A stretch of DNA of 64,000 nt from Sphingobium sp. Z007 (GCF_900013425.1 NZ_FBXK01000003.1:62001-126000); one strand, 5' to 3'. Shown: positions 1-9,312, numbered from the stretch's first letter. The notes: generated by a model from the letters alone, not told the origin. Program-made: numbers and translations.

Positions 1-1011
1 TCGGCTTCTGCGGCGTTCACGCCGACCTTCCAGGCAACCATCCCCGATATCCTGCCAGAGGAGCGCGACTATACCCGCGCGCTGTCGCTGTCGCGGCTCG
101 CCTATGACATGGAAAGCCTGACCAGCCCGATCCTGGCTGCCGGGCTGCTGACCGTCATCAACTTCCACTGGCTATTTTCGGGAACGGCGATCGGGTTTCT
201 GTGCTCGGCGCTGCTCGTCGTGACGACGGTCCTGCCACGTGCCGCGAAATCAGAACCGAGAAGTGGCGGGATTTACGCCAAGACCACGCGGGGTACGCGC
301 ATCTATCTGAAGACGCCGCGCCTGCGGGGGCTGCTGGCGCTGACCCTCGCTTCAGCTGCGGCCAGTTCGATGGTCATCGTCAACACGGTGGTAATCGTGC
401 GTGGTAATCTCGGCCTCACGCAGCGCGATGTTGCCTTCACCCTTGCGGCTTTTGGCGCAGGCTCGATCCTTGCCGCGCTGACCCTGCCACGTATCCTCGA
501 TCGGGTCGCCGATCGTACGATCATGATTGGGGCTGCGGCAGCAATGACGATCGGTCTCGCCCTTCTGGCGATGCTCACGGCAAGCTTTGGGGCAGCGCCC
601 GGTTATTGGCGCATGGTCCTGATCGGCTGGTTCATACTCGGTATCGCCTATTCGATGAGCGTGACGCCATCGGGCCGATTGCTTCGACGGTCGGCCAATG
701 CCGACGACCGCCCGGCCTTGTTCGCCGCGCAATTCGCGCTCAGCCACTGCGCCTGGCTGATCTGCTATCCCCTGGTGGGGCTGTTGGGCGCCAGTATCGG
801 GCAGACGGCGGCGTTTGCGGCAATGGCGGCGATTGCGGCCGCCGGAACCCTGGCCGCCTTGTGGCTCTGGCCCAGCGCAGATCCCGATACGGTGAACCAT
901 GACCATGCGGATCTCGCGCCCGATCATCCCCATCTGCGCGGTGATCACGGCAAGGCGCGGGAGCATGCGTTCGTTATCGACGATCTCCATCAGCGCTGGC
1001 CACGCCGATGA
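1..1011 (+). CDS. MFS transporter, C-terminal part (5' end outside window)
   Basis: The reading frame is open from the first base, so the true start lies upstream. About 336 residues are visible. They contain several long hydrophobic helices separated by short basic loops, as in the last eight or so helices of a major facilitator superfamily permease. The visible start reads FTPTFQATIPDILPEE, typical of the helix 4-5 loop region of MFS exporters. The C-terminus carries a short His/Asp-rich tail (DHADLAPDHPHLRGDH), which could bind metal. It lies upstream of the czc operon on the same strand, so a role in metal or drug export is plausible, but the substrate cannot be read from the sequence. 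Confidence 0.8.
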   Translation, partial: SASAAFTPTFQATIPDILPEERDYTRALSLSRLAYDMESLTSPILAAGLLTVINFHWLFSGTAIGFLCSALLVVTTVLPRAAKSEPRSGGIYAKTTRGTRIYLKTPRLRGLLALTLASAAASSMVIVNTVVIVRGNLGLTQRDVAFTLAAFGAGSILAALTLPRILDRVADRTIMIGAAAAMTIGLALLAMLTASFGAAPGYWRMVLIGWFILGIAYSMSVTPSGRLLRRSANADDRPALFAAQFALSHCAWLICYPLVGLLGASIGQTAAFAAMAAIAAAGTLAALWLWPSADPDTVNHDHADLAPDHPHLRGDHGKAREHAFVIDDLHQRWPRR

Positions 1012-1087
1012 CTTTCATCTCGACTGTCATGATCCCTGTCTTGCGGCGCGCTTGTGGACCGGCCGTGTTCGCGATACCCGTATCGAC

Positions 1088-1465
1088 ATGACGGCATCGT
1101 CGGTCAGATTGCGCTCTTCGGTGCGGGCCTGTGCCCGCTTGCGCCTTTTTGCGCTCTCGGCGATTCTGGCGCTGTTCGGGATGCTGGCGCTTGCCACCTG
1201 GCATGACGCTATGCCGCACGTCCATGATGCCGCGCATGGCATCAGCGTCGATCGGGATCATCATGATCACGCCCCGGCCGAGCAGCCGGACACACCCGAC
1301 CTGATGCATCTGGCGGCTCATGCGGTGCTCCAGACAATCGACATGCCTGCACAGACTGTTGTTGTTGCGCTGTTGAAACCTGTCGCGGCGATCTGGGCGC
1401 GCGAACCTGCCGAAGCGGCGCGGTCTATCGCACCTTCGTCAATTCTGCGTCCCCCGCGAGGCTGA
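1088..1465 (+). CDS. CzcI-like His-rich exported small protein
   Basis: A 125-residue protein with a basic N-terminus and one hydrophobic segment (about residues 19-37, LFALSAILALFGMLALAT), followed by a His/Asp-rich stretch (HDAMPHVHDAAHG, then DRDHHDHAP). It ends in a short LRPPRG tail. A protein of the same plan, ending LRPPIV, precedes the second czc operon at 27990. Small His-rich periplasmic proteins encoded just before czcC are known as CzcI and are thought to modulate efflux. Longer upstream starts in this frame exist, but the one chosen places the hydrophobic signal near the N-terminus and avoids overlap with the MFS gene. Sequence identity to characterised CzcI is not claimed; the assignment rests on position, composition and the paired copy. 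Confidence 0.6.
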   Translation: MTASSVRLRSSVRACARLRLFALSAILALFGMLALATWHDAMPHVHDAAHGISVDRDHHDHAPAEQPDTPDLMHLAAHAVLQTIDMPAQTVVVALLKPVAAIWAREPAEAARSIAPSSILRPPRG

Positions 1466-1468
1466 ATT

Positions 1469-1485
1469 CACGCGCGTAGCGCGTG
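1469..1485. other. Perfect 7-bp hairpin with downstream T run before czcC-1
   Basis: Arms CACGCGC and GCGCGTG flank a 3-nt loop. Six T residues follow at 1500-1505, about 15 bases after the stem. The spacing is too long for a standard intrinsic terminator, but the element sits exactly between the CzcI-like gene and czcC. It may partly attenuate or process the transcript. Confidence 0.3.
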
Positions 1486-1517
1486 CCGTCATTGCAGCCT
1501 TTTTTGGGGATAAGAAT

Positions 1518-2786
1518 ATGAGAGCCTTTATAAGCCGGCTGCCGCGTCGCGTGGTGTCCGGCATGATGGGCGCGACCTGCGTCGCGGCGCTGTGCGCACC
1601 CGCACAGGCGCAAGTGGCGCCGCCGTTTGCTACACTGCTACGCCAGACCGCCGATGCGCCCCGGCGCATCGAAAGCGAAGCCGAGGTTCGCCGGTACGAG
1701 GGTCTAGCACGCCAGGCGCGCGCCCGACCCAATCCGACGATTGGCGTGCTCACCGAGAATGTTGCGGGATCGTCTCCCTATCGCGGGGTCGATCGCGCCG
1801 AGACGACGCTGCAATATAGCCAGCCGCTCGAAATCGGCGGCAAGCGTTCGGCGAGGATCGCAGCCGGAGAGGCCGGCGTCGCTGCGTCCCGCGCCCGCGA
1901 TCATGATGCGAAGATCCGCTACGCTTATGATCTTGCACGCGCTTATGCAGCGGCGGACGTCGCAGACCAGCGGATAATGCTCGTCGAAGGCGAGGTCGAG
2001 CAAGCGCAGAATATCCTGCGCGCCGCTCGCGTGCTGGTCGATGCCGGCAAGGAAGCGCGGCTGCGCGCCCTGCAAGCAGAGGCCGCGCTGAACGCCGTGA
2101 CCGCCGATCTTGAGGGGACGAAAGCGGATCGCATTGCGGCCTATGCCCGTCTCTCCGCACTCGCCGGCGTCGACGAGACCTTCACCGGCTTGTCGGAATC
2201 GCTCCTGACCGTGCCGGTCGCGGCACCGGCTTATGGCCCCGTCGATCCGATGACGAGTTCGTCCTTTCTTGCCGCGCAGGCAGAGCGGGAGGCTGCCGAG
2301 CGCCGCCTGACCGCCGAACAGAAGCGGGCAATCCCCGATGTGACGGCAATCGTCGGCGTGCGGCGTCTCGATTATGAGAATGCGACCGCTCTCACGGCGG
2401 GCGTCTCGATCCCGCTGAACATCTTCGATCGCAACCGCGGCAATATCGCCGCCTCGGAAGCAGAGGCACAGGCCGCCGCTGCAAGATTGGCCATGGCGCG
2501 TAACGATGCGATTGCCGAAGCCCGCGCGGCCGGGGCACAGATTGCGGCCGCACAGTCGCGGGTTGCCGCAGCGGAGGCATCGCAACGCACCGCGGAAGAA
2601 ACCTATCGTCTCGCTCGCATCGCCTATGAGGCTGGCAAATCCCCGCTCGTCGAATTGTTGAACGCCCGCCAAGGCCTTGGCGCGGCACGCGGGATCGTCC
2701 TCGACGCCAAAGTGGCCAGTTTCGAGGCGCGCGCGCAGCTCGCCCGCCTCCAGGGCCGCACCCTTTCCGGAGGTGAGATCCAATGA
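1518..2786 (+). CDS. czcC: CzcC-type outer-membrane efflux protein (TolC superfamily)
   Basis: A 422-residue outer-membrane channel subunit of a tripartite RND metal exporter. It has an N-terminal signal peptide (about residues 1-32, ending CAAPAQA-like at CAPAQAQ). Two repeats of long Ala/Glu/Arg-rich helices follow, typical of the OEP domain, with the conserved phrases ARPNPTIGVLTENVAGS, EIGGKRSARIAAGEAGV and IPDVTAIVGVRRL. Length is normal for the CzcC family (about 400-430). The stop overlaps the czcB start as ATGA, so the two are translationally coupled. It is paralogous to the gene at 28389. Expected partners are CzcB (next gene) and CzcA. Confidence 0.9.
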   Translation: MRAFISRLPRRVVSGMMGATCVAALCAPAQAQVAPPFATLLRQTADAPRRIESEAEVRRYEGLARQARARPNPTIGVLTENVAGSSPYRGVDRAETTLQYSQPLEIGGKRSARIAAGEAGVAASRARDHDAKIRYAYDLARAYAAADVADQRIMLVEGEVEQAQNILRAARVLVDAGKEARLRALQAEAALNAVTADLEGTKADRIAAYARLSALAGVDETFTGLSESLLTVPVAAPAYGPVDPMTSSSFLAAQAEREAAERRLTAEQKRAIPDVTAIVGVRRLDYENATALTAGVSIPLNIFDRNRGNIAASEAEAQAAAARLAMARNDAIAEARAAGAQIAAAQSRVAAAEASQRTAEETYRLARIAYEAGKSPLVELLNARQGLGAARGIVLDAKVASFEARAQLARLQGRTLSGGEIQ

Positions 2787-3937
2787 ACCCCGAACGCAAT
2801 AAGCTTTATGCCGGGGCCGCGATGGGTCTCCTCCTCGCCGCCCTTGCCGGTTTCGGTGTCGCCAGAATGACTGGCCCATCCGCACCGACAGCCGAGACGG
2901 AGGCGGCGGCCGATGCTGCTCAAACCGACACCGTCGTGATCACCCAGGACGGTATCAAGACCTCGAGGATCGGAGTCGCACCCGCAGCAGCCGGTGGCGT
3001 CGCCGGCATCATCCTCGCCAGTGCCACCGTTGAGGCAACGCCAGATGCCGAAGCGGTGCTCACTGCCCGGGCAGCGGGCACCGTTACCCGGATCTTCAAG
3101 CGGATCGGTGATCCGGTCAGCGCCGGCGAAACGATTGCCCTTGTCGAGAGCCGCGATGCGTCGGCGATCGCCGCCGATCGCAGTACGGCTGCCGCAAGGG
3201 TTACGCTTGCAAGCCGACAACTGGCGCGCGAGCGAATACTGCTCAATCAAGGGGTGTCGCCCCGGGCAGACTATGAGACCGCCGAAGCCAATCTGGCGGT
3301 CGCTCAGGCCGAAGCCCGGCAAGCCAGCGCTGCCGCCAGCGCGGCAATGGTCTCGCGCGACGGCAGGTCGGTTGCGGTGGTCAGTTCGATCTCCGGCCGT
3401 ATAACATCCGCACCCGTCAATCTCGGCGCTTTCGTGCAGGCCGAGACCGAGCTGTTCCGTGTCGCCGATCCGCGCCGCCTTCAGATCGAGGCGAGCATGC
3501 CGGCAGCGGACGCATTGCGTGTGAAGGCGGGTGACAGGGTCGAGCTGACGACCAACAACGGCCAGAAAGTGGAAGGCCAGGTCCGCTCGGCGACCGGCGT
3601 GGTCGATCCGCAGACGCGGCAAGCGACGGTGGTCGTGACGCCAAGCGGAGGCGGCGGCCTGATCGCGCCCGGCCAACTCGTCCAGGCGCGTATCTTCGCC
3701 AGCGGCGGCGATGCGGCCTCCGGCGTGAATGTGCCGCAGGATGCGGTCCAGACGCTAGGGGATCGCTCGGTGGTGTTCGTGCGAACCCGCCAGGGGTTTA
3801 AGGCGCAGACCGTGCGGGTTGGAACGCGCAGCGGCGGCATGGTCGAGATTGCCTCGGGCCTCCCTGCAAACACGGTGATCGCCACCACCAATGCCTTCCT
3901 GCTCAAGGCCGAGCTTGGCAAGGAGTCGGCGGAATGA
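2783..3937 (+). CDS. czcB: CzcB-type periplasmic adaptor (membrane fusion protein)
   Basis: A 384-residue periplasmic adaptor that bridges the RND pump and the outer-membrane channel. An N-terminal membrane anchor (about residues 10-28) is followed by a lipoyl-like half motif (TARAAGTVTRIFKRIGDPVSAGE), a coiled-coil hairpin (about 130-190), the second lipoyl half (VVSSISGRITSAPVNLGAFV) and beta-barrel/membrane-proximal domains (VPQDAVQTLGDRSVVFVRTRQGFKAQTVRVG). It starts within the czcC stop (ATGA) and its own stop overlaps the czcA start in the same way, so the three genes form a coupled operon. No His-rich N-terminal extension of the kind seen in some CzcB proteins is present. Confidence 0.92.
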   Translation: MNPERNKLYAGAAMGLLLAALAGFGVARMTGPSAPTAETEAAADAAQTDTVVITQDGIKTSRIGVAPAAAGGVAGIILASATVEATPDAEAVLTARAAGTVTRIFKRIGDPVSAGETIALVESRDASAIAADRSTAAARVTLASRQLARERILLNQGVSPRADYETAEANLAVAQAEARQASAAASAAMVSRDGRSVAVVSSISGRITSAPVNLGAFVQAETELFRVADPRRLQIEASMPAADALRVKAGDRVELTTNNGQKVEGQVRSATGVVDPQTRQATVVVTPSGGGGLIAPGQLVQARIFASGGDAASGVNVPQDAVQTLGDRSVVFVRTRQGFKAQTVRVGTRSGGMVEIASGLPANTVIATTNAFLLKAELGKESAE

Positions 3938-6900
3938 TCGCGCGGATTTTAGGGCTCTCGGTCAGAGCGCGATGGGCCGTTGTGTTCATCACCTTCCTCG
4001 TCGTCATGTTCGGTGCCTGGCAGATCACCCTGCTGCCGATCGACGCGGTCCCGGACGTCACCAACCGCCAGGTCCAGATCAACAGCTTCGTGCCGACCCT
4101 CGGACCGGTCGACATGGAGAAGCAGGTCACCTTTCCCGTCGAGACAGCGCTTGCCGGTATTCCCGGTCTGCAGACGACCCGCTCACTCACGCGTAACGGG
4201 TTCAGCCAGGTCACCGCGGTCTTCAGGGACAGCACCGACATCTATTTTGCTCGGCAGCAGGTTACCGAACGGGTCGCTCAGGCCAAGGACAGTCTGCCTG
4301 CCGGCGTTCAACCCCAACTCGCGCCGCTCACGACGGGTCTGGGCGAGATTTTCATGTTCAGCGTCGCGTTCGACCATCCCGACGGCAAGGGCGTTAAGGT
4401 GGTCGACGGTCAGCCCGGCTGGCAGTCCGATGGTTCCTATCTGACGCCCGAAGGCGAGAAACTGACCACGGTGGTTGCCAAGGCCGCTTATCTGCGAACG
4501 GTCCAGGATTGGATCATCAGGCCGCAGATGCGCACCGTGCAGGGTGTTGCCGGTGTCGATTCCAACGGCGGCTATGTGAAGCAATATGTCGTCGAGCCCA
4601 ATCTGACCGCGCTTGCATCCTATGGCGTCTCGGTCACTGACCTCGCCGACGCGCTCGAACGATCGAACCTGTCGGCGGGCTCCAACTATGTCCGCCGTGC
4701 CGGCGAATCCTTTCTCGTTCGCGCCGACGCGCGGCTGCGCTCGGTCGCCGACATAGAAGAGGCGGTGATCGCCACGCGTGCCGGCGTCCCGGTGCGCGTG
4801 AAGGACGTCGGCCAGGTCGTCATCGGGGGCGCGGTGCGGACCGGATCTGGCAGCGTCGGCGGGTCAGAAGCAGTCATCTCGACTATCCTGATGCTCACTG
4901 GCGAGAACAGCCGCATCGTTGCCAATCGCGTCGCCGACAAGCTGGTCGAAATCAACAAGACGTTGCCGCCGGACGTTGTTGCAAGCCAAGCCTATAACCG
5001 CTCCAAGCTGGTCAATGCGACCATCGCCACGGTCGAGAAGAATCTGGTCGAAGGCGCACTGCTGGTCATCGTCGTGCTGTTCCTGCTGCTCGGCAACATC
5101 CGCGCCGCGCTTATCACGGCGGCGGTGATTCCGATCACCATGTTGATGACCGCGGCGGGCATGAATGAGCTGGGTGTCTCCGGCAATCTGATGAGTCTCG
5201 GCGCGCTGGATTTCGGCCTGATCGTCGATGGCGCGGTCATCATCGTCGAAAACGCGCTCCGGCGCCTCGCCGAGCGGCAGCACAAGGAAGGAAGACTCCT
5301 AACCCGACTCGAACGCCTCACCGAAACCACTCACGCCGCGCAGGAGATGGTCCGGCCAACCGTCTATGGCCAGGCGATCATCTTCCTCGTGTTCATACCT
5401 TTGCTCACCTTCCAGGGCGTGGAGGGCAAGACTTTCGCACCGATGGCGATCACGCTGATGCTGGCGCTGGCCAGCGCGTTCATCCTGTCGATCACGTTCG
5501 TGCCGGCGATGGTCGCGTTGCTGGTGACTGGCAAGGTCAGCGAGACCGAGGTCAGATCGATCCGCTGGTTCAAGGAGAAATATCAACCGGCGCTCACCCG
5601 CGCCGTGGCGCGGCCAATGCCGTTCATCCTCGGCGGCGTAGGCGTGTTTGCGGCAGCGGTGCTGCTGTTCGGCACGCTTGGACAGGAGTTCATGCCGCAG
5701 CTCGACGAGAAGGACATCACGGTCACCAATTTCCGTATTCCGTCCGCCTCAATCGACCAGTCGACCGCGATGCAGCTCCAGATCGAAAATGCACTCAAGA
5801 CGTTGCCCGAGGTGGCATTGGTCTTTTCCAAGAACGGCAATGCCGATCTTGGCACCGATCCGATGCCGCCTAATGCGTCCGATACCTATGTCATCCCCAA
5901 GCCTGAAAAGGAGTGGCCCGCCGAGGTCAAATCCAAGGAGGATATCCTTCGGCGGATCGAGGAACGGATGAAGCCGCTGATCGGCAACCGCACCGAGATC
6001 CAGCAACCGATCCAGATGCGGTTCAACGAGCTGATCGCGGGCGTTCGCTCCGACGTGGCGGTCAAGCTCTATGGCGACGATCTCGATGCCATGAGCGAAG
6101 CGGCGGGCCGGATTGCAACCGCACTTCGGACAATCCCGGGCGCGGCGGACGTGCAGGCGGAACAGACATCTGGCGCGCCGACCTTCGACATCAAGGTCGA
6201 TCGCCGGGCGGCGGGCCGTTACGGCCTGTCGGTCGAGGAGGTCGCCAGTACGGTCGCGGCCGCCCTGGGTGGACGCGAAGCGGGCTTGTTGTTCGAAGGC
6301 GATCGGCGCTTCGCTGTCGTGGTGCGTCTGCCCGACGCACAGCGCGACGATATCGACACCCTGGGCTCGATCCCGGTCATGCTACCATCCAACGATGCCG
6401 GGAACGCGCGTTCCATCCCGCTCAGCGAAGTCGCGCGTTTCACCTACACCGAGGGGCTCAACCAGATCAGCCGGGAGAACGGTAAGCGGATGGTCGTCAT
6501 CCAGGCCAATGTGCGAGGCCGCGATCTCGGCGGATTCGTCACCGAAGCCCAGGCGAAGATCGCCGATGTGAAGCTGCCAGCCGGCACCTTCACCGAATGG
6601 GGCGGCCAGTTCGAGAGCCTTCAGTCCGCTTCCGAGCGGTTGGCGATCGTCGTGCCGCTTTGCTTCGTCCTGATCTTCGCGCTGCTCTACATGGCATTGG
6701 GCGGTGCCTGGCCGGCGCTGGTCGTGTTTACGGCCGTTCCCATGGCGCTGGCCGGAGGTGTGTTTGCTCTGGCCCTGCGCGGGATACCCTTCTCCATCAC
6801 GGCGTCGGTCGGGTTCATCGCGCTTTCGGGCGTGGCGGTTCTCAACGGCCTTGTCATGATGAGCGCGATCCGCAAGCGGCTTGATGACGGCGAAGGGATC

Positions 6901-7170
6901 GACGGCGCGATCATTGGTGGCGCGATGGAACGTGTGCGGCCCGTGCTGATGACTGCCCTTGTAGCGAGCCTCGGCTTCATCCCGATGGCGCTCGCCACCG
7001 GTACCGGAGCGGAGGTGCAACGACCGCTTGCGACCGTGGTGATCGGGGGGCTCATCACATCGACGGCGCTGACGCTGCTCGTTCTTCCGGCAATCTCGGC
7101 GCTGATGTTCCGAATATTAGCGAAACGGAAGACTATCAAGGAGCCGCCGAGCAAGGTAGTGGAGGCGTGA
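3934..7170 (+). CDS. czcA: CzcA-type heavy-metal RND efflux pump
   Basis: A 1078-residue inner-membrane proton/metal antiporter, of full length for the HME-RND family. Twelve membrane helices are arranged as 1 + 5, then 1 + 5, around two large periplasmic loops. The helix-IV signature DFGLIVDGAVIIVEN (from about residue 427) is the form typical of pumps for divalent Zn/Co/Cd/Ni; the Cu/Ag pumps of the CusA type differ here. The N-terminal PIDAVPDVTNRQVQI and the TRSLTRNGFSQV phrases are also characteristic. The protein is clearly homologous along its whole length to the second pump at 30950. It overlaps czcB at its start (ATGA). Confidence 0.95.
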   Translation: MIARILGLSVRARWAVVFITFLVVMFGAWQITLLPIDAVPDVTNRQVQINSFVPTLGPVDMEKQVTFPVETALAGIPGLQTTRSLTRNGFSQVTAVFRDSTDIYFARQQVTERVAQAKDSLPAGVQPQLAPLTTGLGEIFMFSVAFDHPDGKGVKVVDGQPGWQSDGSYLTPEGEKLTTVVAKAAYLRTVQDWIIRPQMRTVQGVAGVDSNGGYVKQYVVEPNLTALASYGVSVTDLADALERSNLSAGSNYVRRAGESFLVRADARLRSVADIEEAVIATRAGVPVRVKDVGQVVIGGAVRTGSGSVGGSEAVISTILMLTGENSRIVANRVADKLVEINKTLPPDVVASQAYNRSKLVNATIATVEKNLVEGALLVIVVLFLLLGNIRAALITAAVIPITMLMTAAGMNELGVSGNLMSLGALDFGLIVDGAVIIVENALRRLAERQHKEGRLLTRLERLTETTHAAQEMVRPTVYGQAIIFLVFIPLLTFQGVEGKTFAPMAITLMLALASAFILSITFVPAMVALLVTGKVSETEVRSIRWFKEKYQPALTRAVARPMPFILGGVGVFAAAVLLFGTLGQEFMPQLDEKDITVTNFRIPSASIDQSTAMQLQIENALKTLPEVALVFSKNGNADLGTDPMPPNASDTYVIPKPEKEWPAEVKSKEDILRRIEERMKPLIGNRTEIQQPIQMRFNELIAGVRSDVAVKLYGDDLDAMSEAAGRIATALRTIPGAADVQAEQTSGAPTFDIKVDRRAAGRYGLSVEEVASTVAAALGGREAGLLFEGDRRFAVVVRLPDAQRDDIDTLGSIPVMLPSNDAGNARSIPLSEVARFTYTEGLNQISRENGKRMVVIQANVRGRDLGGFVTEAQAKIADVKLPAGTFTEWGGQFESLQSASERLAIVVPLCFVLIFALLYMALGGAWPALVVFTAVPMALAGGVFALALRGIPFSITASVGFIALSGVAVLNGLVMMSAIRKRLDDGEGIDGAIIGGAMERVRPVLMTALVASLGFIPMALATGTGAEVQRPLATVVIGGLITSTALTLLVLPAISALMFRILAKRKTIKEPPSKVVEA

Positions 7171-7211
7171 AGGAGTCCCTCTCGATAAATTTGGTGGAAA
7201 CCGGGGCTGAA

Positions 7212-8429
7212 ATGGAGACTACCCGGCACACTAACCGGCGGACGGCACTCATCTGTCTGGGCGCCGGGCTTATCGTAACGAGCGTTCCGATTCCGCTATT
7301 GGCGGCGCGGACCGATCGCGGTCAGTCGTGGGGCGGCTTCGCCACGCCTCCGATCTGGCGCTCCCTGGAAGTCGGAACCGGCGACACGCTGATCGTGCCG
7401 GCCAAGGTGTCCGGCCTAGCGATCGACGCGGTGCTCGACAGCGGAAGCGGCGCGTCTATCATCAGTAAGCCGCTCGCTGCAAAGCTCGGCATGACGGACC
7501 TGGAGCCGCGACGGATCAACGGCCTGAGCGGCAAGGCTCCGGTCGGTCTGGTCCGCAATGTCGCGGTGATGTTGGGCGCTTATGCTCCCGTCCTCCCATT
7601 CGCGGTGATCGCAGACTTGGGGGCGATCTCGGCTGCCTTTGGTCGGCCAATCGATATGCTGCTCGGGGCAGACGTGCTGGCTGGCGGCTGCGTGGCGCTC
7701 GATTTTGCGACGCGACGGTTCGCATTTGAAAGGCCGGCCAGCTTTGTGCCGGGGCCGGAATGGACTGCGCTCCCGCTCGGGCACGGTGCCAAACAGGAAT
7801 TGTTTGTGCTCGCGTCCATCGCCGGACTGGACCCGGTGCCGCTGATGCTCGATTTCGGCAGTTCGTCGGCGTTGATGCTATCCTCCGCCTATATCGAGGC
7901 GCACTCCGTTCTCGTCGGCAAGACCGTCTCCACCGCCGCCCTTGGCGGGGTCGAGGGAGTGCAAATCGTCAAGGCCTTCGTTGCCGACACGGTGAGCCTG
8001 GGCGCGCTCTCGAGCGCCTTAGTTCCGGCGCTCGCCCTTGATCGGTGGACCTCGGTGAGCACGGTAGGGAATGTGGGGATGCCGTTGCTCGGACAATTCG
8101 ATATCGTCCTGGACGTGTCTCAAGGGCAGTTGTGGTTGCGTTCCGCCCCTCCTCGGGCGCGCCTGCCGATGCTGAAGGATCGAAGCGGCCTCGGCCTCGC
8201 CGCCTCCACTACTGACCTAACTGTGGTGCATGTGGCATCCGGCAGCCCTGCGGATCGGGCGGGGTGGGCTGTCGGTGAGCACGTCGTAGCCGTGGACGGT
8301 CGTCCTATCGACGACTCCTATACGCGGGGATTGCTTTGGCAATGGCGCTACGGCCCCGCAGGAAGCCGGGTAACGCTTAAGCTCGCGGACGGAACGACGC
8401 GGATTCTAAAGCTTGCCGATTACTACTGA
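7212..8429 (+). CDS. Exported retropepsin-like aspartic protease with C-terminal PDZ domain
   Basis: About 405 residues. The N-terminus (METTRHTNRRTALICLGAGL) has a twin-arginine followed by a hydrophobic stretch, so Tat or Sec export is likely. A first retropepsin-like half carries the aspartic protease motif DSGSGASIIS; a second half has DFGSSSALML, consistent with a pseudo-duplicated pepsin-like fold. The last 90 residues form a PDZ-like module (VHVASGSPADRAGWAVGEHVVAVDGRPIDD). A longer GTG start at 7167 would overlap the czcA stop, so translational coupling is also possible; the ATG was preferred because it places the signal at the N-terminus. It may process or monitor periplasmic proteins under metal stress, but this is inference from position. 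Confidence 0.75.
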   Translation: METTRHTNRRTALICLGAGLIVTSVPIPLLAARTDRGQSWGGFATPPIWRSLEVGTGDTLIVPAKVSGLAIDAVLDSGSGASIISKPLAAKLGMTDLEPRRINGLSGKAPVGLVRNVAVMLGAYAPVLPFAVIADLGAISAAFGRPIDMLLGADVLAGGCVALDFATRRFAFERPASFVPGPEWTALPLGHGAKQELFVLASIAGLDPVPLMLDFGSSSALMLSSAYIEAHSVLVGKTVSTAALGGVEGVQIVKAFVADTVSLGALSSALVPALALDRWTSVSTVGNVGMPLLGQFDIVLDVSQGQLWLRSAPPRARLPMLKDRSGLGLAASTTDLTVVHVASGSPADRAGWAVGEHVVAVDGRPIDDSYTRGLLWQWRYGPAGSRVTLKLADGTTRILKLADYY

Positions 8430-8642
8430 GTGGTCCGACAGGAAAGCAAGGGAAGCTGCGGATCCTGCTCGGGTCGGGCGCGGGTTTGGAGGTGATGAGC
8501 CGGATCGCCGTACTCTGTCGGTGGCATGCTGGCAGCCTCGCCGGTGTCAATGTTCGTTTTGGCGGCCGCTTACCCGCTGCTGCTGCGCAGGCCGCTACGT
8601 CCATCTTTTGAAACTACCCCAGCCTCTCAGCAAGAGGAGGTC

Positions 8643-9002
8643 ATGATAAGAGCGCTACGCATCGCACTGTTTACCGCCGCCATTTTGGCCGCCGGTCCGG
8701 CCCACGCCTAATCCATGAGCGGAGATGTGAAAGGCATGTCCGGTATGGGGGGCATGGACAAAAGGGCGCCTGCCGACAAGACGGGGCAGGGTGTCGGTGT
8801 CATCACCGCGATCGATACCAAGGCGAACAAGCTCACGATCCAGCACGGACCGATTCCGGCGGTGGGCTGGCCCACAATGACCATGGCGTTCAAGGCTAAT
8901 CCGCCGACGCTGTTTCGCGGCCTGCGGGTGGGCGAGCGGATCGGGTTCGACGTCCAGACCCAAGGCGTGGCCGCCGAGGTCACTGCCGTTCGGCCGCAAT
9001 AG
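8643..9002 (+). pseudogene. CusF-like periplasmic copper-binding protein, interrupted by in-frame TAA
   Basis: A strong AGGAGG ribosome site precedes the ATG at 8643. The first 22 codons encode a clean signal peptide ending in AHA. The next codon is TAA (8709-8711), and the same frame then continues with a CusF-type metal-binding domain (SMSGDVKGMSGMGGMDK, then PAVGWPTMTMAFKANPP). The WPTMTM segment is the CusF metal-binding core (Trp and Met ligands). A single C-to-T change in a CAA codon would explain the stop. An ATG at 8715 could still make a 95-residue protein, but without export signal. The gene may be dead, or make a cytosolic protein, or the base may be a sequencing error. Confidence 0.8.
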
Positions 9003-9084
9003 GCACTATTTGCCCGAGGTGGCCATTGAGTATGTCCGCCTGGGGGAGATGTCTTGCAGAACAGCCTGACCTCATGGAGATCAG

Positions 9085-9312
9085 TCAGGCGCAGCAAGAC
9101 GCGTCTGGACCCGAAAGTTGAATTGGTGGGCACGCTACCGTTCCATAGGAGCAGAACACGCAGCAATCTCCTGCCTTCGGGCGCAACAAGGCACCGCAGC
9201 CGGTGCAATCGTAGAAATATTGGCAGGCGTTCGTCGGCATCGTTTCCGCCTTCACCGAGCCGCATTGCGGGCAAGTGATAGTCGATTCGAGAAGGGGTGC
9301 GCGCTCAGACAT
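9085..9312 (-). CDS. GDCCVxC-domain small Cys-rich protein
   Basis: A 75-residue protein with two CxxC zinc-ribbon-like pairs (TCPQCGS and DCTGCGA) and the family signature GDCCVFCSYGTV near the C-terminus. This domain is named in databases for its GDCCVxC motif, and some members are selenoproteins; here the positions are ordinary cysteines. The start chosen (MSERAP) overlaps the merT stop by 8 bases, so the two are coupled. A start 12 bases upstream is possible. The protein probably binds mercury or a related soft metal, inferred from its Cys content and merT linkage. Confidence 0.85.
   Translation of the reverse strand: MSERAPLLESTITCPQCGSVKAETMPTNACQYFYDCTGCGALLRPKAGDCCVFCSYGTVACPPIQLSGPDASCCA

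Noticed and set aside
1704..2885. Long minus-strand open frame opposite czcC-1
   Set aside because: It mirrors a recognisable plus-strand gene; its composition (Arg/Gly/Cys-rich) is that of an antisense shadow and no motif is seen.
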